A stretch of DNA of 64,000 nt from Actinomadura latina NBRC 106108 (GTDB taxonomy: Bacteria > Actinomycetota > Actinomycetes > Streptosporangiales > Streptosporangiaceae): NCBI RefSeq assembly GCF_001552195.1, contig NZ_BCQS01000019.1, positions 124,001 through 188,000 of the forward strand, written 5' to 3'. A model generated the notes under the pieces. It saw nothing but the letters and a program-made list of their open reading frames with translations. It was not told where the DNA came from and did not search any database. Both the position numbers and the translations under genes were made by a program. Below, one piece after another: positions 33,648 to 41,679 of this stretch. Positions within the stretch are counted from its first letter, which is position 1, and every line of letters begins with the position of its first letter.

Positions 33648-35122
33648 AGCCGGGCTCGGAGGGCGGCGGCGCGGCCGGCTCTGCGGCCGAAGAACGAGCC
33701 CTCGCCGAGCTGGGTGCCCGAGCAGTACCCGGCGCCGTCCTGCGCGATGTTGGACGCGCAGGCTCCGGCCGCGTAGAGGCCGCCGATGACCGTCCCGTCG
33801 GCTCGCCGTACCTCGCCGTCGACCGTGGTGGCCATGCCGCCGAGCGTGAAACCGGCGTACAGGGCGGTGCCCAGGCTGAGGTCGTAGACGCCCCACGGGC
33901 CCCGGGTCTGCGGGGCGAGCCAGTCGGGGTGCTTGTGGAAGTCGGGGTCCTCGCCGCGGGCGGCGTGCTCGTTGTAGCGGGCCATCGTCGTGGCCAGGGA
34001 GCCTGGGGGCAGTTCCAGGCCCGCCTCCATCTCCTCGATGGTCTCGTAGCCGTCCTTCAGCGGCACCAGCGGCATCCGCTGCTCCTCCATGTGGTCGCTG
34101 TCGGCGATCAGGTACGCCGTCGCGTCCGGCTGGCCGAGCACGAAGTAGGACGTGCGCGCGTGGTAGCCGTCCTCGGCCGCGAACCGCTCACCGCGGTTGT
34201 TGACGATCAGGCCCTTGACCAGGGACGACGGCGGGTAGAACGGCGCGGTGATGAAAGGCTCGTCCATGTGCTCCAGCGCGGCGCCGGCCGACTCGCCCAG
34301 CCGGATCCCGAGCCCGTCGTCATAGGTGCTGCCCAGAGTGAACAGTTTCCCGCCCAGGGCCGGTGTGTAGGTGGCGACCATGTCCGGGTTCATCACGAAC
34401 CCGCCGGCCGCGATCACCACTCCGGCGGCGCCGACAACGCCGGTCCGGTCGTAGTTCCGCCACGCGACGCCGGTGACCGCGCCATTCTCGGACGCCACCA
34501 GGTTGGTCGCCCCGGTCTCGTAGCGGACGTCGACCCCGGCTTCCTCGATCCGGTCCCGCAGCAGGTCCATCACGATTCTGGTGCCGTCCGTGTCGCCGGG
34601 CACCGGCACCTTGTGCCCTCTGGGCGCCGGCCGGATCTCATCGCGGAACGGCCACACCTTCTCGTTCCCGGTGAACATCAGGCCCTCGGTACCGGGCTGG
34701 ATCACCGCCTTGCCGGGAAAGTAGGACCGCTCGAACTCGAAGCCCAGCGCCTCCAGCCAGTCGAAATGGGCGACCGACCCTTCGCAGTACGCCCGGATCT
34801 TCTCCTCGTCGGGGTCCTTGGTGCTCGCCATCAGGTATCGCACCATCGCCTCGACCGTGTCCTCGTGGCCGGTGGCCCGCTGAACCGCGGTGCCGCCGCC
34901 GAGGTAGAAGTGGCCGCCCGACATGCTCGACGTCCCGCCGTGGACGGCGGCCCGCTCCAGCAGCAGCACCCGGGCTCCGGAGCGCGCGGCCTCCAGCGCG
35001 GCGCAGCCGCCGGCGATGCCGAAGCCGACCACCACGACGTCGAACCACTCGGCGTCGCCGGGGAGTTCCGCGGCCGGTATCACCTGAGGGACGGCCAGTC
35101 CCGGAGAGGATTGTGCGTTCAT
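33641..35122 (-). CDS. KstD/fumarate reductase-like FAD-dependent oxidoreductase
   Basis: The protein (about 493 residues) starts with a Rossmann FAD motif (VVVGFGIAGG) and has a second conserved block, GGTSSMSGG, that contacts FAD. The C-terminal AAGACASNIAQDG block closes the FAD site as in 3-ketosteroid delta-1-dehydrogenases and flavocytochrome-c-like enzymes. It probably introduces or reduces a double bond in a ketosteroid or enone. The ATG at 35122 has a well-placed AAGGA site and is better than the upstream GTG. It lies 34 bp after an SDR gene in the same direction, in a cluster with a KstR-like box. A steroid substrate is inferred. Confidence 0.82.
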   Translation of the reverse strand: MNAQSSPGLAVPQVIPAAELPGDAEWFDVVVVGFGIAGGCAALEAARSGARVLLLERAAVHGGTSSMSGGHFYLGGGTAVQRATGHEDTVEAMVRYLMASTKDPDEEKIRAYCEGSVAHFDWLEALGFEFERSYFPGKAVIQPGTEGLMFTGNEKVWPFRDEIRPAPRGHKVPVPGDTDGTRIVMDLLRDRIEEAGVDVRYETGATNLVASENGAVTGVAWRNYDRTGVVGAAGVVIAAGGFVMNPDMVATYTPALGGKLFTLGSTYDDGLGIRLGESAGAALEHMDEPFITAPFYPPSSLVKGLIVNNRGERFAAEDGYHARTSYFVLGQPDATAYLIADSDHMEEQRMPLVPLKDGYETIEEMEAGLELPPGSLATTMARYNEHAARGEDPDFHKHPDWLAPQTRGPWGVYDLSLGTALYAGFTLGGMATTVDGEVRRADGTVIGGLYAAGACASNIAQDGAGYCSGTQLGEGSFFGRRAGRAAALRARLR

Positions 35123-35156
35123 CGATCCTTGCCTCACGTCGGGTCGTCGGTCGCGG

Positions 35157-35894
35157 TCAGGCCTTGTGCGGGATCTGGTTCACCGTGCCGCCGTCTATGA
35201 CGAATTCGGTTCCGGTGGCGAAGGACGATTCGTCGCTGGCCAGGAATACCACGAAGGAGGCGACGTCCTCGGGCTGGCCGGGGCGTCCGAGCGGGATCGG
35301 GACCATGTCGTCGGGAATGCCTTCGGTGATGGGGGTGCGAATCAATCCCGGATGCAGCGAGTTCACCCGGACGCCGTGCGGGGCGAGTTCGACGGCGACC
35401 GATTTCGTCAGGCCGCGCAGGCCCCATTTCGAGGCCACGTACCCGTGCGCCCAGGAGGTGCCGCGAAGCCCTTCAATGGAGGAATTGTTGATGATCGAGC
35501 CGCCGCCGGCCGCGATCAGCGCATCGGTGGCCGCGCGTATGCCCAGAAATGGCCCGGTGAGGTTGACGTCGAGGATCTGCTGCCATTTCTCCAGCTTGAA
35601 CCGGTTGATGGCCGCGCCGTTGGCGATCCCCGCGTTGTTGAAGAGCACGTTCAGGAGCCCGAACTCGCCGACGGTGTACTCCACGGCGGCCGTCCAGTCC
35701 TCGGGGCGCGTCACGTCGAGGTGCACGTACCGGCCCGCGTCGCCCAGCTCGTCCGCGACGGCCCGGCCCTCGTCGTCCAGCACGTCCCCGAGCACGACCC
35801 TGGCGCCCTCGGCGGCCAGCGCGCGGGCGCTGGCCGCTCCGATGCCGCGCGCGCCCCCGCTGATCAGGGCGACCTTTCCGGCCACGCGTCCCAT
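35157..35894 (-). CDS. SDR-family hydroxysteroid dehydrogenase-like oxidoreductase
   Basis: The 245-residue classical SDR has the cofactor motif GGARGIG near residue 13, Asp at about 37 (favouring NAD), NNAG near 90, the catalytic Ser in NSSIEG and YVASK near 150, all intact. The family includes 3-alpha/3-beta and 20-beta-hydroxysteroid dehydrogenases, and a SHP-type PGLIRTP block follows. It would oxidise a secondary alcohol to a ketone. It sits between the DHDPR-like reductase and the KstD-like flavoprotein genes, in one minus-strand unit with 24-bp and 34-bp gaps. Confidence 0.88.
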   Translation of the reverse strand: MGRVAGKVALISGGARGIGAASARALAAEGARVVLGDVLDDEGRAVADELGDAGRYVHLDVTRPEDWTAAVEYTVGEFGLLNVLFNNAGIANGAAINRFKLEKWQQILDVNLTGPFLGIRAATDALIAAGGGSIINNSSIEGLRGTSWAHGYVASKWGLRGLTKSVAVELAPHGVRVNSLHPGLIRTPITEGIPDDMVPIPLGRPGQPEDVASFVVFLASDESSFATGTEFVIDGGTVNQIPHKA

Positions 35895-35918
35895 CGCTGA
35901 TCTCCTCTCCGCCGGCGG

Positions 35919-37004
35919 TCAGCCGGCCAGTGCCGCCGCGAAGACGCCGCGGGCGGTGTTGAACGGCAGGTCGAGCGGTGTCCGGAGTCCGGGGGGCGCC
36001 GCGATGACGTCGGGGATCGCGTTGACGATGCGGCCGGCGCCGGCGGCGATCGCGGCGTAGTTGTGGTCGCCCTTCGCGCTGGTCGGGCAGACGTCGACGC
36101 GGTAGGAGGGCTCGCCGACGATCTCGACACGGTAGGAGCCGCCGTCCTGCGCCGGTTGCGGCCAGTCGGGACGCAGGTCGCCGCGCAGCCGGGTCGTGTG
36201 GTCGATGACGAGGACCTCCCTGCCGCCGGCCACGCCGCGGATCTGGAAGCGCATCGCCGCCACTCCGCCCGCGGGGATGTGCCCGGCGGCCACGTCGAAC
36301 GCCTCCGGCGCCGGCTCCTGCTCGAACCACTCGGTGATCTCGTCCAGCTCGAAGCCGAACCCCCGGGCCAGCATCCGGAGGCTGACGCCCCAGGACGCCG
36401 CCAGGATTCCCGGCTTGAACATCCTCGGCAGGTCGCCCACGGGCCGGCCGAAGCCCATGAAGCCGAACATGACCGGGCCGCCGTCATAGCTCGCGTAGTC
36501 GGCGATCTCCGAGCAGCGCACCTGCTCCACCCGCTGGCAGGTGCTGGCGATCGCGAAGGGCAGCAGGTCGTTGACCCAGCCGGGGTCGACGCCGGTGGCG
36601 AAGACGCTCGTCCCGCCCGCCCGGCAGGCGTCCTCGATGGGATCGATCATGCGGTCCGGCAGCAGGCCCCAGGGGTAGATCAGCGGTACCGGCGAGGAGG
36701 CGGCGACGTTGCTGCCCGAGGCGAGGATCCTCCGGATGTCGTCGAGCGCCTCGGACAGCCGGGTCTCCCCCAGCGCGCAGTAGACCGTGCACTCCGGCCG
36801 GACGGCGAGGGCCGCGTCCAGGTCGTCGGTGGCGACGACTCCCGTGACCACGTCCAGGCCGGCGAGTTCACCGGCGTCCCGCCCGGCCTTCCCGGGGTTC
36901 GACACGACCAGGCCGGCCAGCTCGAAGCGGGGATCCTCGATCAGCTGCGCCAGGGCGATGCGGCCGACGTTGCCGGTCGCCACGTGAAGGACGCGGATGG
37001 CCAT
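35919..37004 (-). CDS. Dihydrodipicolinate reductase-like NAD(P)-dependent oxidoreductase
   Basis: The 361-residue protein has an N-terminal Rossmann domain of the DapB-like superfamily (VATGNVGR near residue 8) and a C-terminal domain unlike true DapB. It is longer than lysine-pathway DapB (about 250 residues) and belongs to the group that includes 2,4-diaminopentanoate dehydrogenase and uncharacterised actinobacterial proteins of lipid and steroid clusters. It is the first gene of the minus-strand arm and divergent from the LLM gene; its start lies 46 nt from the KstR-like palindrome. The substrate is unknown. Confidence 0.78.
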   Translation of the reverse strand: MAIRVLHVATGNVGRIALAQLIEDPRFELAGLVVSNPGKAGRDAGELAGLDVVTGVVATDDLDAALAVRPECTVYCALGETRLSEALDDIRRILASGSNVAASSPVPLIYPWGLLPDRMIDPIEDACRAGGTSVFATGVDPGWVNDLLPFAIASTCQRVEQVRCSEIADYASYDGGPVMFGFMGFGRPVGDLPRMFKPGILAASWGVSLRMLARGFGFELDEITEWFEQEPAPEAFDVAAGHIPAGGVAAMRFQIRGVAGGREVLVIDHTTRLRGDLRPDWPQPAQDGGSYRVEIVGEPSYRVDVCPTSAKGDHNYAAIAAGAGRIVNAIPDVIAAPPGLRTPLDLPFNTARGVFAAALAG

Positions 37005-37019
37005 GGCACTCCTCGGCTA

Positions 37020-37029
37020 GACAGCTGTC
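37020..37029. promoter_or_regulatory. GACAGCTGTC palindrome
   Basis: A perfect 10-bp palindrome 15 nt before the DHDPR-like gene start, beside the KstR-like box. It may be a second TetR-type site or chance. Confidence 0.35.
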
Positions 37030-37049
37030 CAGTCAGTATTCCAGAAACA

Positions 37050-37063
37050 TAGAACACGTTCTA
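37050..37063. promoter_or_regulatory. KstR-type operator
   Basis: TAGAACACGTTCTA fits the published KstR consensus TnnAACnnGTTnnA at every fixed position, with 6-bp perfect half-sites. It sits between the divergent DHDPR-like and LLM genes, 10 nt before the LLM start, a position that would repress both. No TetR-family gene occurs in this window. Confidence 0.72.
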
Positions 37064-37073
37064 GTATGGCGCC

Positions 37074-37925
37074 ATGCGCAACGGAATCGTGCTCTTCACC
37101 TCCGACCGCGGCATCACCCCGGCCGCTCTCGCCAAGGCCGCCGAGGAACGCGGCTTCGACACCCTCTACGTGCCCGAGCACACCCACATCCCGGTGCGCC
37201 GGGACGCGCTGCACCCCACAGGCGGCGAGGACCTGCCCGACGACCGCTACCTGCGCACCCTCGACCCGTGGGTGTCGCTGGCGACCGCCGCCGCGGTGAC
37301 CGGGCGGATCGGCCTGGCGACCGCGGTCTCGCTGCCGGTGGAGTCCGACCCGATCACCCTCGCCAAGACGCTCGCGACCCTGGACCACCTGTCCGGCGGC
37401 CGCGTGACGCTCGGCGCCGGCTTCGGCTGGAACACCGACGAGCTGGCCGACCACCACGTCCCCGGGGACCGGCGGCGCACCGTCCTCAAGGAGTACCTGG
37501 AGGCGATGCGCGCCCTCTGGACCGAGGAGGAGGCGTCCTACGACGGCGAGTTCGTGTCGTTCGGGCCGAGCTGGGCCTACCCCAAGCCCCCGCAGGGCCG
37601 GATCCCCGTGATCATCGGTGCGGGCGGCGGCCCCAAGACCATGAAGTGGATCGCCCGCAACGCCGACGGCTGGATGACCACCCCCATCGAGACCGACGTC
37701 GCCGCGCGGGCCGACCTGCTGCGCAAGGAGTGGACCGACGCGGGCCGCGCGGGCGAGCCCGACGTGCGGATCCTGGTCGCCAAGAAGCCCTCCCCCGGCG
37801 ACTTCGCCGACTGGACCGCCGCCGGCGCCTCCGAGCTGATCTGGGGCGTACCGGACGCCGACGAGGCGACGGTGCTCACGTACCTGGACAAGACGGCCGC
37901 GCGGCTCGGCCTGAGCCCCAGCTGA
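37074..37925 (+). CDS. LLM-class F420-dependent oxidoreductase
   Basis: The 283-residue protein is a luciferase-like TIM barrel of the F420-dependent type, with segments LYVPEHTHIP, GRIGLATAV, LSGGRVTLGAGFGW and ADGWMT. It would transfer hydride between reduced F420 and an unsaturated or carbonyl substrate in the cytosol. Such enzymes are common in steroid and lipid catabolic clusters of actinomycetes. The ATG lies 10 nt after the KstR-like box. The gene is followed 81 bp later by an unrecognised gene with its own GAGGAG site. Confidence 0.87.
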   Translation: MRNGIVLFTSDRGITPAALAKAAEERGFDTLYVPEHTHIPVRRDALHPTGGEDLPDDRYLRTLDPWVSLATAAAVTGRIGLATAVSLPVESDPITLAKTLATLDHLSGGRVTLGAGFGWNTDELADHHVPGDRRRTVLKEYLEAMRALWTEEEASYDGEFVSFGPSWAYPKPPQGRIPVIIGAGGGPKTMKWIARNADGWMTTPIETDVAARADLLRKEWTDAGRAGEPDVRILVAKKPSPGDFADWTAAGASELIWGVPDADEATVLTYLDKTAARLGLSPS

Positions 37926-38006
37926 CGGCCCGGCCGACGCGACCCTCCGCCCCCACGCGCTCCCTCCGCACGCGCCCCTTCCGCCCCCGACCGAGGAGAC
38001 CGGCAG

Positions 38007-39257
38007 ATGCCCCAGACACCTCCGAGCCGCTACGCCGATCTGTCCCGCGAGCGGCTCGCGGTCCTCGTGCCCGAGCTGCTGCTGATCGGGCAGCTCATCG
38101 ACCGCTCCGGGATGGCGTGGTGCATCTCCGCGTTCGGACGGGAGGAGATGGCGCGGATCGCGATCGAGGAGTGGGCGGCGTCCAGCCCGATCTACACCAG
38201 GCGGATGCAGCGGGCGCTCGGCTACGCCCCAGAAGTCCCCGGGAAGGGCGACGTCCCGACCATCTTCAAGGGCCTCCAGCTCGACATCGGCGCTCCGCCG
38301 CAGTTCATGGACTTCCGCTACACCGTCCACGACCGCTGGCACGGCGAGTTCCATCTCGACCACTGCGGCGCCCTCATGGACGTCGAGCCGATGGGCGAGG
38401 CCTACGTCCGGTCCATGTGCCACGACATCGAGGACCCCACCTTCGACGCGACCGCGGTCGCGACCAACCCGAAGGCGCAGGTGCGGCCGATCCACCGGCC
38501 GCCGCGCCAGCCCGCCGACCGGCAGCCCCACTGCGCGTGGACCGTGATCATCGACGAGTCCCACCCGGAGGCGCAGGGCATCCCCCTGCTCGCCGTCAAC
38601 GAGCGTTCCCGCGCCGCGGACCTCGAACTGGCCCCGGTCGACCCGGCCGGCGACGGCCTCGCCGACTACTCCGGCCCGCTGCTCTCCGACCTGGACTTCG
38701 CCGCCTTCTCCCATTCCGCGCTGGTCCGGATCGCCGACGAGGTGTGCCTGCAGATGCATCTGCTCGACCACGCCTTCGCGCTCGCCGTGGGCGAGCGGGC
38801 CGCCGGCGCCGACGAGCTGCTCCGGATCCGCCGCAAGCAGCTGGTGGGCATCGCCGGCGTCGCCGCGCAACGGCTCGCCCGCGCCCTGGACCTGCCCCGC
38901 GACGCGGAGGGGGCGACCCGCCTCCTGGAGCTGCACCCGCTCCTCAATCCGTCGGCCTACGTCGACGCCGGCATCGACGCCGCCGGGATCGTCGTCCGCC
39001 CGTCCGCCGCCCACGAGGACGACGCCTGGATCTCGCTGTGCGGCCCCGGCTGGACGGCACCGCTCCAGGCGATCGTCCGCGCCGCCGACCCCCACCTGGA
39101 CGTGGACGCCACCGCCGACGGCGAGGGGTGGCGGCTGACCGTCGTCCGCCGCGACCGGCCGGCTCCCGAAGCCGACGAGGTCGCCGTCGTGCGGTTCAGC
39201 ACCGGCGCCGACTTCGCCTTCAAGCCGCGGCGCGCGCTGCCGATCACGCCCGTCTGA
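38007..39257 (+). CDS. Protein of unknown function in the steroid-like cluster
   Basis: I do not recognise this 416-residue protein with certainty. It has no signal peptide or clear membrane span. A central block with conserved-looking His/Asp/Cys residues (YTVHDRWHGEFHLDHCGALMD around 110-130 and CHDIEDPTF near 140) resembles hydrolase-like proteins of the L-2-amino-thiazoline-4-carboxylate type, but this is weak. The C-terminal third is helical. It is co-directional with the LLM gene and convergent with the acyl-CoA dehydrogenase gene, so it is probably part of the same KstR-like regulon. An enzymatic function with a metal site is possible. Confidence 0.75.
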   Translation: MPQTPPSRYADLSRERLAVLVPELLLIGQLIDRSGMAWCISAFGREEMARIAIEEWAASSPIYTRRMQRALGYAPEVPGKGDVPTIFKGLQLDIGAPPQFMDFRYTVHDRWHGEFHLDHCGALMDVEPMGEAYVRSMCHDIEDPTFDATAVATNPKAQVRPIHRPPRQPADRQPHCAWTVIIDESHPEAQGIPLLAVNERSRAADLELAPVDPAGDGLADYSGPLLSDLDFAAFSHSALVRIADEVCLQMHLLDHAFALAVGERAAGADELLRIRRKQLVGIAGVAAQRLARALDLPRDAEGATRLLELHPLLNPSAYVDAGIDAAGIVVRPSAAHEDDAWISLCGPGWTAPLQAIVRAADPHLDVDATADGEGWRLTVVRRDRPAPEADEVAVVRFSTGADFAFKPRRALPITPV

Positions 39258-39262
39258 CACCC

Positions 39263-39284
39263 GCCCGGCCCGGCCCGGCCGGGC
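39263..39284. terminator. Short GC hairpin between convergent genes
   Basis: GCCCGGCC (39263-39270) pairs with GGCCGGGC (39277-39284) across 6 nt between the unknown-function and acyl-CoA dehydrogenase genes. There is no T-run, so terminator function is tentative. Confidence 0.35.
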
Positions 39285-39300
39285 AGGTCGGGCCCCCCGC

Positions 39301-40554
39301 TCACAGGTAGCCGAAGAGGCGGCCCGCCACGCGGCGCATCTGGATCTCCTCGGAGCCCTCGGTGATGCGGTAGCGGCGGTGGTGGCGGTAGATGTGCTCG
39401 AACGGCTCGTGCCTCGTGTAGCCGATGCCGCCGTGCACCTGCATCGCGCGGTCCGCGGCGTCGCACACCAGGCGGTTTCCGCGGTAGTTGCACATGGACA
39501 CCAGGTGCCCGATGGTCACCGCCGGCTCGCCGGCCGCGTGCACCTCGTCGAGCCGCTGGGCGGTCTTGTGGATCAGTGTCCGCACCATCTCGGCCTCCGT
39601 GTGCAGCTCGACCAGCGGCCACTGGACGGCCTGGCGGGACGCCAGGGGGCGGCCGAAGGTCGTGCGCTCGCGCGCGTAGGCGACCGAGCGGTCGATGCAG
39701 TACTGGGCCGCGCCCACCCCGCTGGCCGCCTGCCGGATGCGGTTCTCGTGGACGAACGTCTGCGCGACGGCGAGCCCCTCGCCCTCCTCGCCGAGAATCG
39801 ACGAGGACGGGACGCGGACCTCGTCCAGCGTCACCTCGGCGTGGTCGGTGGGCATGTTGAGCGTCCACCAGTAGTGGGGGACGTCGAGCCCGGGGGCGTC
39901 GAGCGGCACGATGAAGGCCGTGATCCCCTTGGCCTGCCCGGCTTCGCCGGAGGTGCGGGCGAAGACGACGTCGTGCGTCGTCGCGGGGCCCAGCGTGTTG
40001 AACCGCTTGACCCCGGTGATCACCCAGTCGCCGCCGGCGCGGACCGCGCGCGTCGACATCCAGGTCGCGTCGCTGCCGTGCTCCGGTTCGGTGAGCGCGA
40101 ACGCCAGGCCGTTCTCGCCCCGGATCGACGGCTCGACGAACCGCTCCCGCTGCTCGGCCGTGCCAAACCGGTGCAGCAGCTCGACGAAGACCAGGTTGCC
40201 CACCACCGAGTGCTCGGTCTGCAGGTCGTTGTGAAGCCCCAGACCACGGTGTGCCAGGTGCTCGCGGATCACCGCCATCTCCAGGTTGGTGCCCCCGTGC
40301 CCGCCGAGCTCGGACGGCAGGCTGTACCGGTAGAACCCGGCGGCGTCCGCGCGCCGCTTCGCCTCCGCGAGGAGCTGCTCCCATTCGGCGCGGGCGACGC
40401 CGTCCCGCTCGAAGTCGGTCCGCGCCCACTCCCTGCGGTGGTCGAAGAACCTGCGGTTGTCGCCCTCCTCCTCCAGCGGGACGATCTCGCGCTCGATGAA
40501 GGTGTCCAGCGCCCCCAGCAGATCGCGGGTCGTCTCGGAGATCTCGAAGTCCAT
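39301..40554 (-). CDS. Acyl-CoA dehydrogenase
   Basis: The protein (about 417 residues) is a full-length flavin acyl-CoA dehydrogenase, with FALTEPEHGSD (FAD/substrate region), a VHGGIGYT block and EGSEEIQ near residue 403, where the catalytic Glu of the medium-chain type lies. It oxidises an acyl-CoA to the trans-2-enoyl-CoA and passes electrons to ETF. In this cluster it may act on a steroid side chain or ring-derived acid. ATG at 40554 is chosen over an upstream in-frame Met because it begins the usual FEISETTRDLL helix. Confidence 0.9.
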   Translation of the reverse strand: MDFEISETTRDLLGALDTFIEREIVPLEEEGDNRRFFDHRREWARTDFERDGVARAEWEQLLAEAKRRADAAGFYRYSLPSELGGHGGTNLEMAVIREHLAHRGLGLHNDLQTEHSVVGNLVFVELLHRFGTAEQRERFVEPSIRGENGLAFALTEPEHGSDATWMSTRAVRAGGDWVITGVKRFNTLGPATTHDVVFARTSGEAGQAKGITAFIVPLDAPGLDVPHYWWTLNMPTDHAEVTLDEVRVPSSSILGEEGEGLAVAQTFVHENRIRQAASGVGAAQYCIDRSVAYARERTTFGRPLASRQAVQWPLVELHTEAEMVRTLIHKTAQRLDEVHAAGEPAVTIGHLVSMCNYRGNRLVCDAADRAMQVHGGIGYTRHEPFEHIYRHHRRYRITEGSEEIQMRRVAGRLFGYL

Positions 40555-40643
40555 GCGGTGGCTCCCGTCGTTCTCACGCGCGTCCGAGGAGGATGTCACG
40601 CGCGAGCGCGGCCGGTTCCCGCGGGCGGCGTTCCAGCACGGGG

Positions 40644-41492
40644 TCAGCTGAACGGGATGACGGCGACCGGGCAGCGGGCGTGGTGGATGACTCCGTGGCT
40701 GATCGAGCCGAGCTGGGGTGCGGTCCAGCGCCGCTGGTGGGCGCCGACCACGAGGAGGCGCGCGTTGCGGGACGCGTTGGACAGCGCGGTGACCGGGTGC
40801 TCCAGGACGATCTCCTCCACGACGTCCACGCGCGGGTACTTGGCGCGCAGCGGCTTGTAGGTCTCGATGACCTGGGCGCGCAGGTCCAGTTCGATCTGTC
40901 CGGCGTCGATGGCGTAGCCGGCCTCGATGAGGGTGCCGAACGTCTGCCAGGCGTGCACGACCCGGAGCCGGGCGTCATGGAGCGCCGCCGCGTCGAAGGC
41001 ATGGTCCAGGACGGTGCCGGGGTCGCGCAGCGGGTCGACGCCCACGACGATCTCGCCGTGGTCGGAGGTGTCCCCGCGCACGATCACGACGGGGACGGTG
41101 GAGTGGCCGGCCATGCGCAGGCTGGTGGAGCCCAGCAGCATGCTGGCGAACCCGCCGCGGCCGCGGCTGCCCAGGACCAGCTCGAACGCCTTGTCCGACT
41201 GGTCGCGCAGGGCCTGCGGGGTCTCCTCGGTGACCAGGGCGGTCGTGACCTCCAGGCGGGGCCGGCGTTCCTGGACGCGTTCGCGGGCGGCGGCCAGCAG
41301 CCGGCGTCCGGCGTGCGCCGCCCGCTCGGTGGTCTCGGCCGGCATGAACAGCGGCGCCCGGTAGGGCCAGCTCTCCAGCGCGTGGACGATGTGCAGCGGA
41401 CGTTCGCGCAGGACGGCTTCGGCGGCGGCCCACTGTACGGCGCGGTCCGACTCATCGGAGCCGTCGGTACCGACGACGATCGGCTCGGTCAT
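40644..41492 (-). CDS. Universal stress protein, two tandem USP domains
   Basis: The 282-residue protein has two USP domains. The first (residues 1-140) carries the ATP-binding signature GSRGRGG-x5-GSTS; the second (148-280) has a looser VGAHQRR-x8-GSIS version. Tandem USPs of this type are hallmark members of DosR-like regulons in actinobacteria, acting in ATP sensing and hypoxic survival. The ATG has an AAGGAGA site. A DosR/OsdR-like box lies 64 nt upstream (41557-41570), and the P-type ATPase gene is divergent, so hypoxia-type induction is likely. Confidence 0.92.
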   Translation of the reverse strand: MTEPIVVGTDGSDESDRAVQWAAAEAVLRERPLHIVHALESWPYRAPLFMPAETTERAAHAGRRLLAAARERVQERRPRLEVTTALVTEETPQALRDQSDKAFELVLGSRGRGGFASMLLGSTSLRMAGHSTVPVVIVRGDTSDHGEIVVGVDPLRDPGTVLDHAFDAAALHDARLRVVHAWQTFGTLIEAGYAIDAGQIELDLRAQVIETYKPLRAKYPRVDVVEEIVLEHPVTALSNASRNARLLVVGAHQRRWTAPQLGSISHGVIHHARCPVAVIPFS

Positions 41493-41556
41493 CGCGTTCT
41501 CCTTCGGCTGCTCGGTTCCCTGCTCCCACGTTCCTTTCCGGCCTCGCACGCTCCCA

Positions 41557-41570
41557 GAGGCGAAGGTCCC
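41557..41570 (-). promoter_or_regulatory. DosR/OsdR-like box upstream of usp
   Basis: Read on the minus strand it is GGGACCTTCGCCTC: a perfect left half GGGAC with a degenerate right half. It lies 64 nt before the USP start, the same relation as the other boxes in this region. Confidence 0.5.
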
Positions 41571-41679
41571 CGGCCGGGCGGGCCTTTATGCCCGGGGCGG
41601 AGGAGTCCGTGGTCTCTGGGTCCTGGAGCATGGAAAGGAAAGGGTGGAACGTCCGGATACGTGGGACGGCGAGGTGGAC

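Noticed and set aside
41611..41624. GGTCTCTGGGTCCT as a DosR-like box for the P1B ATPase gene
   Set aside because: The spacing to the start (about 55 nt) fits, but neither half-site matches GGGAC/GTCCC well enough to claim it.
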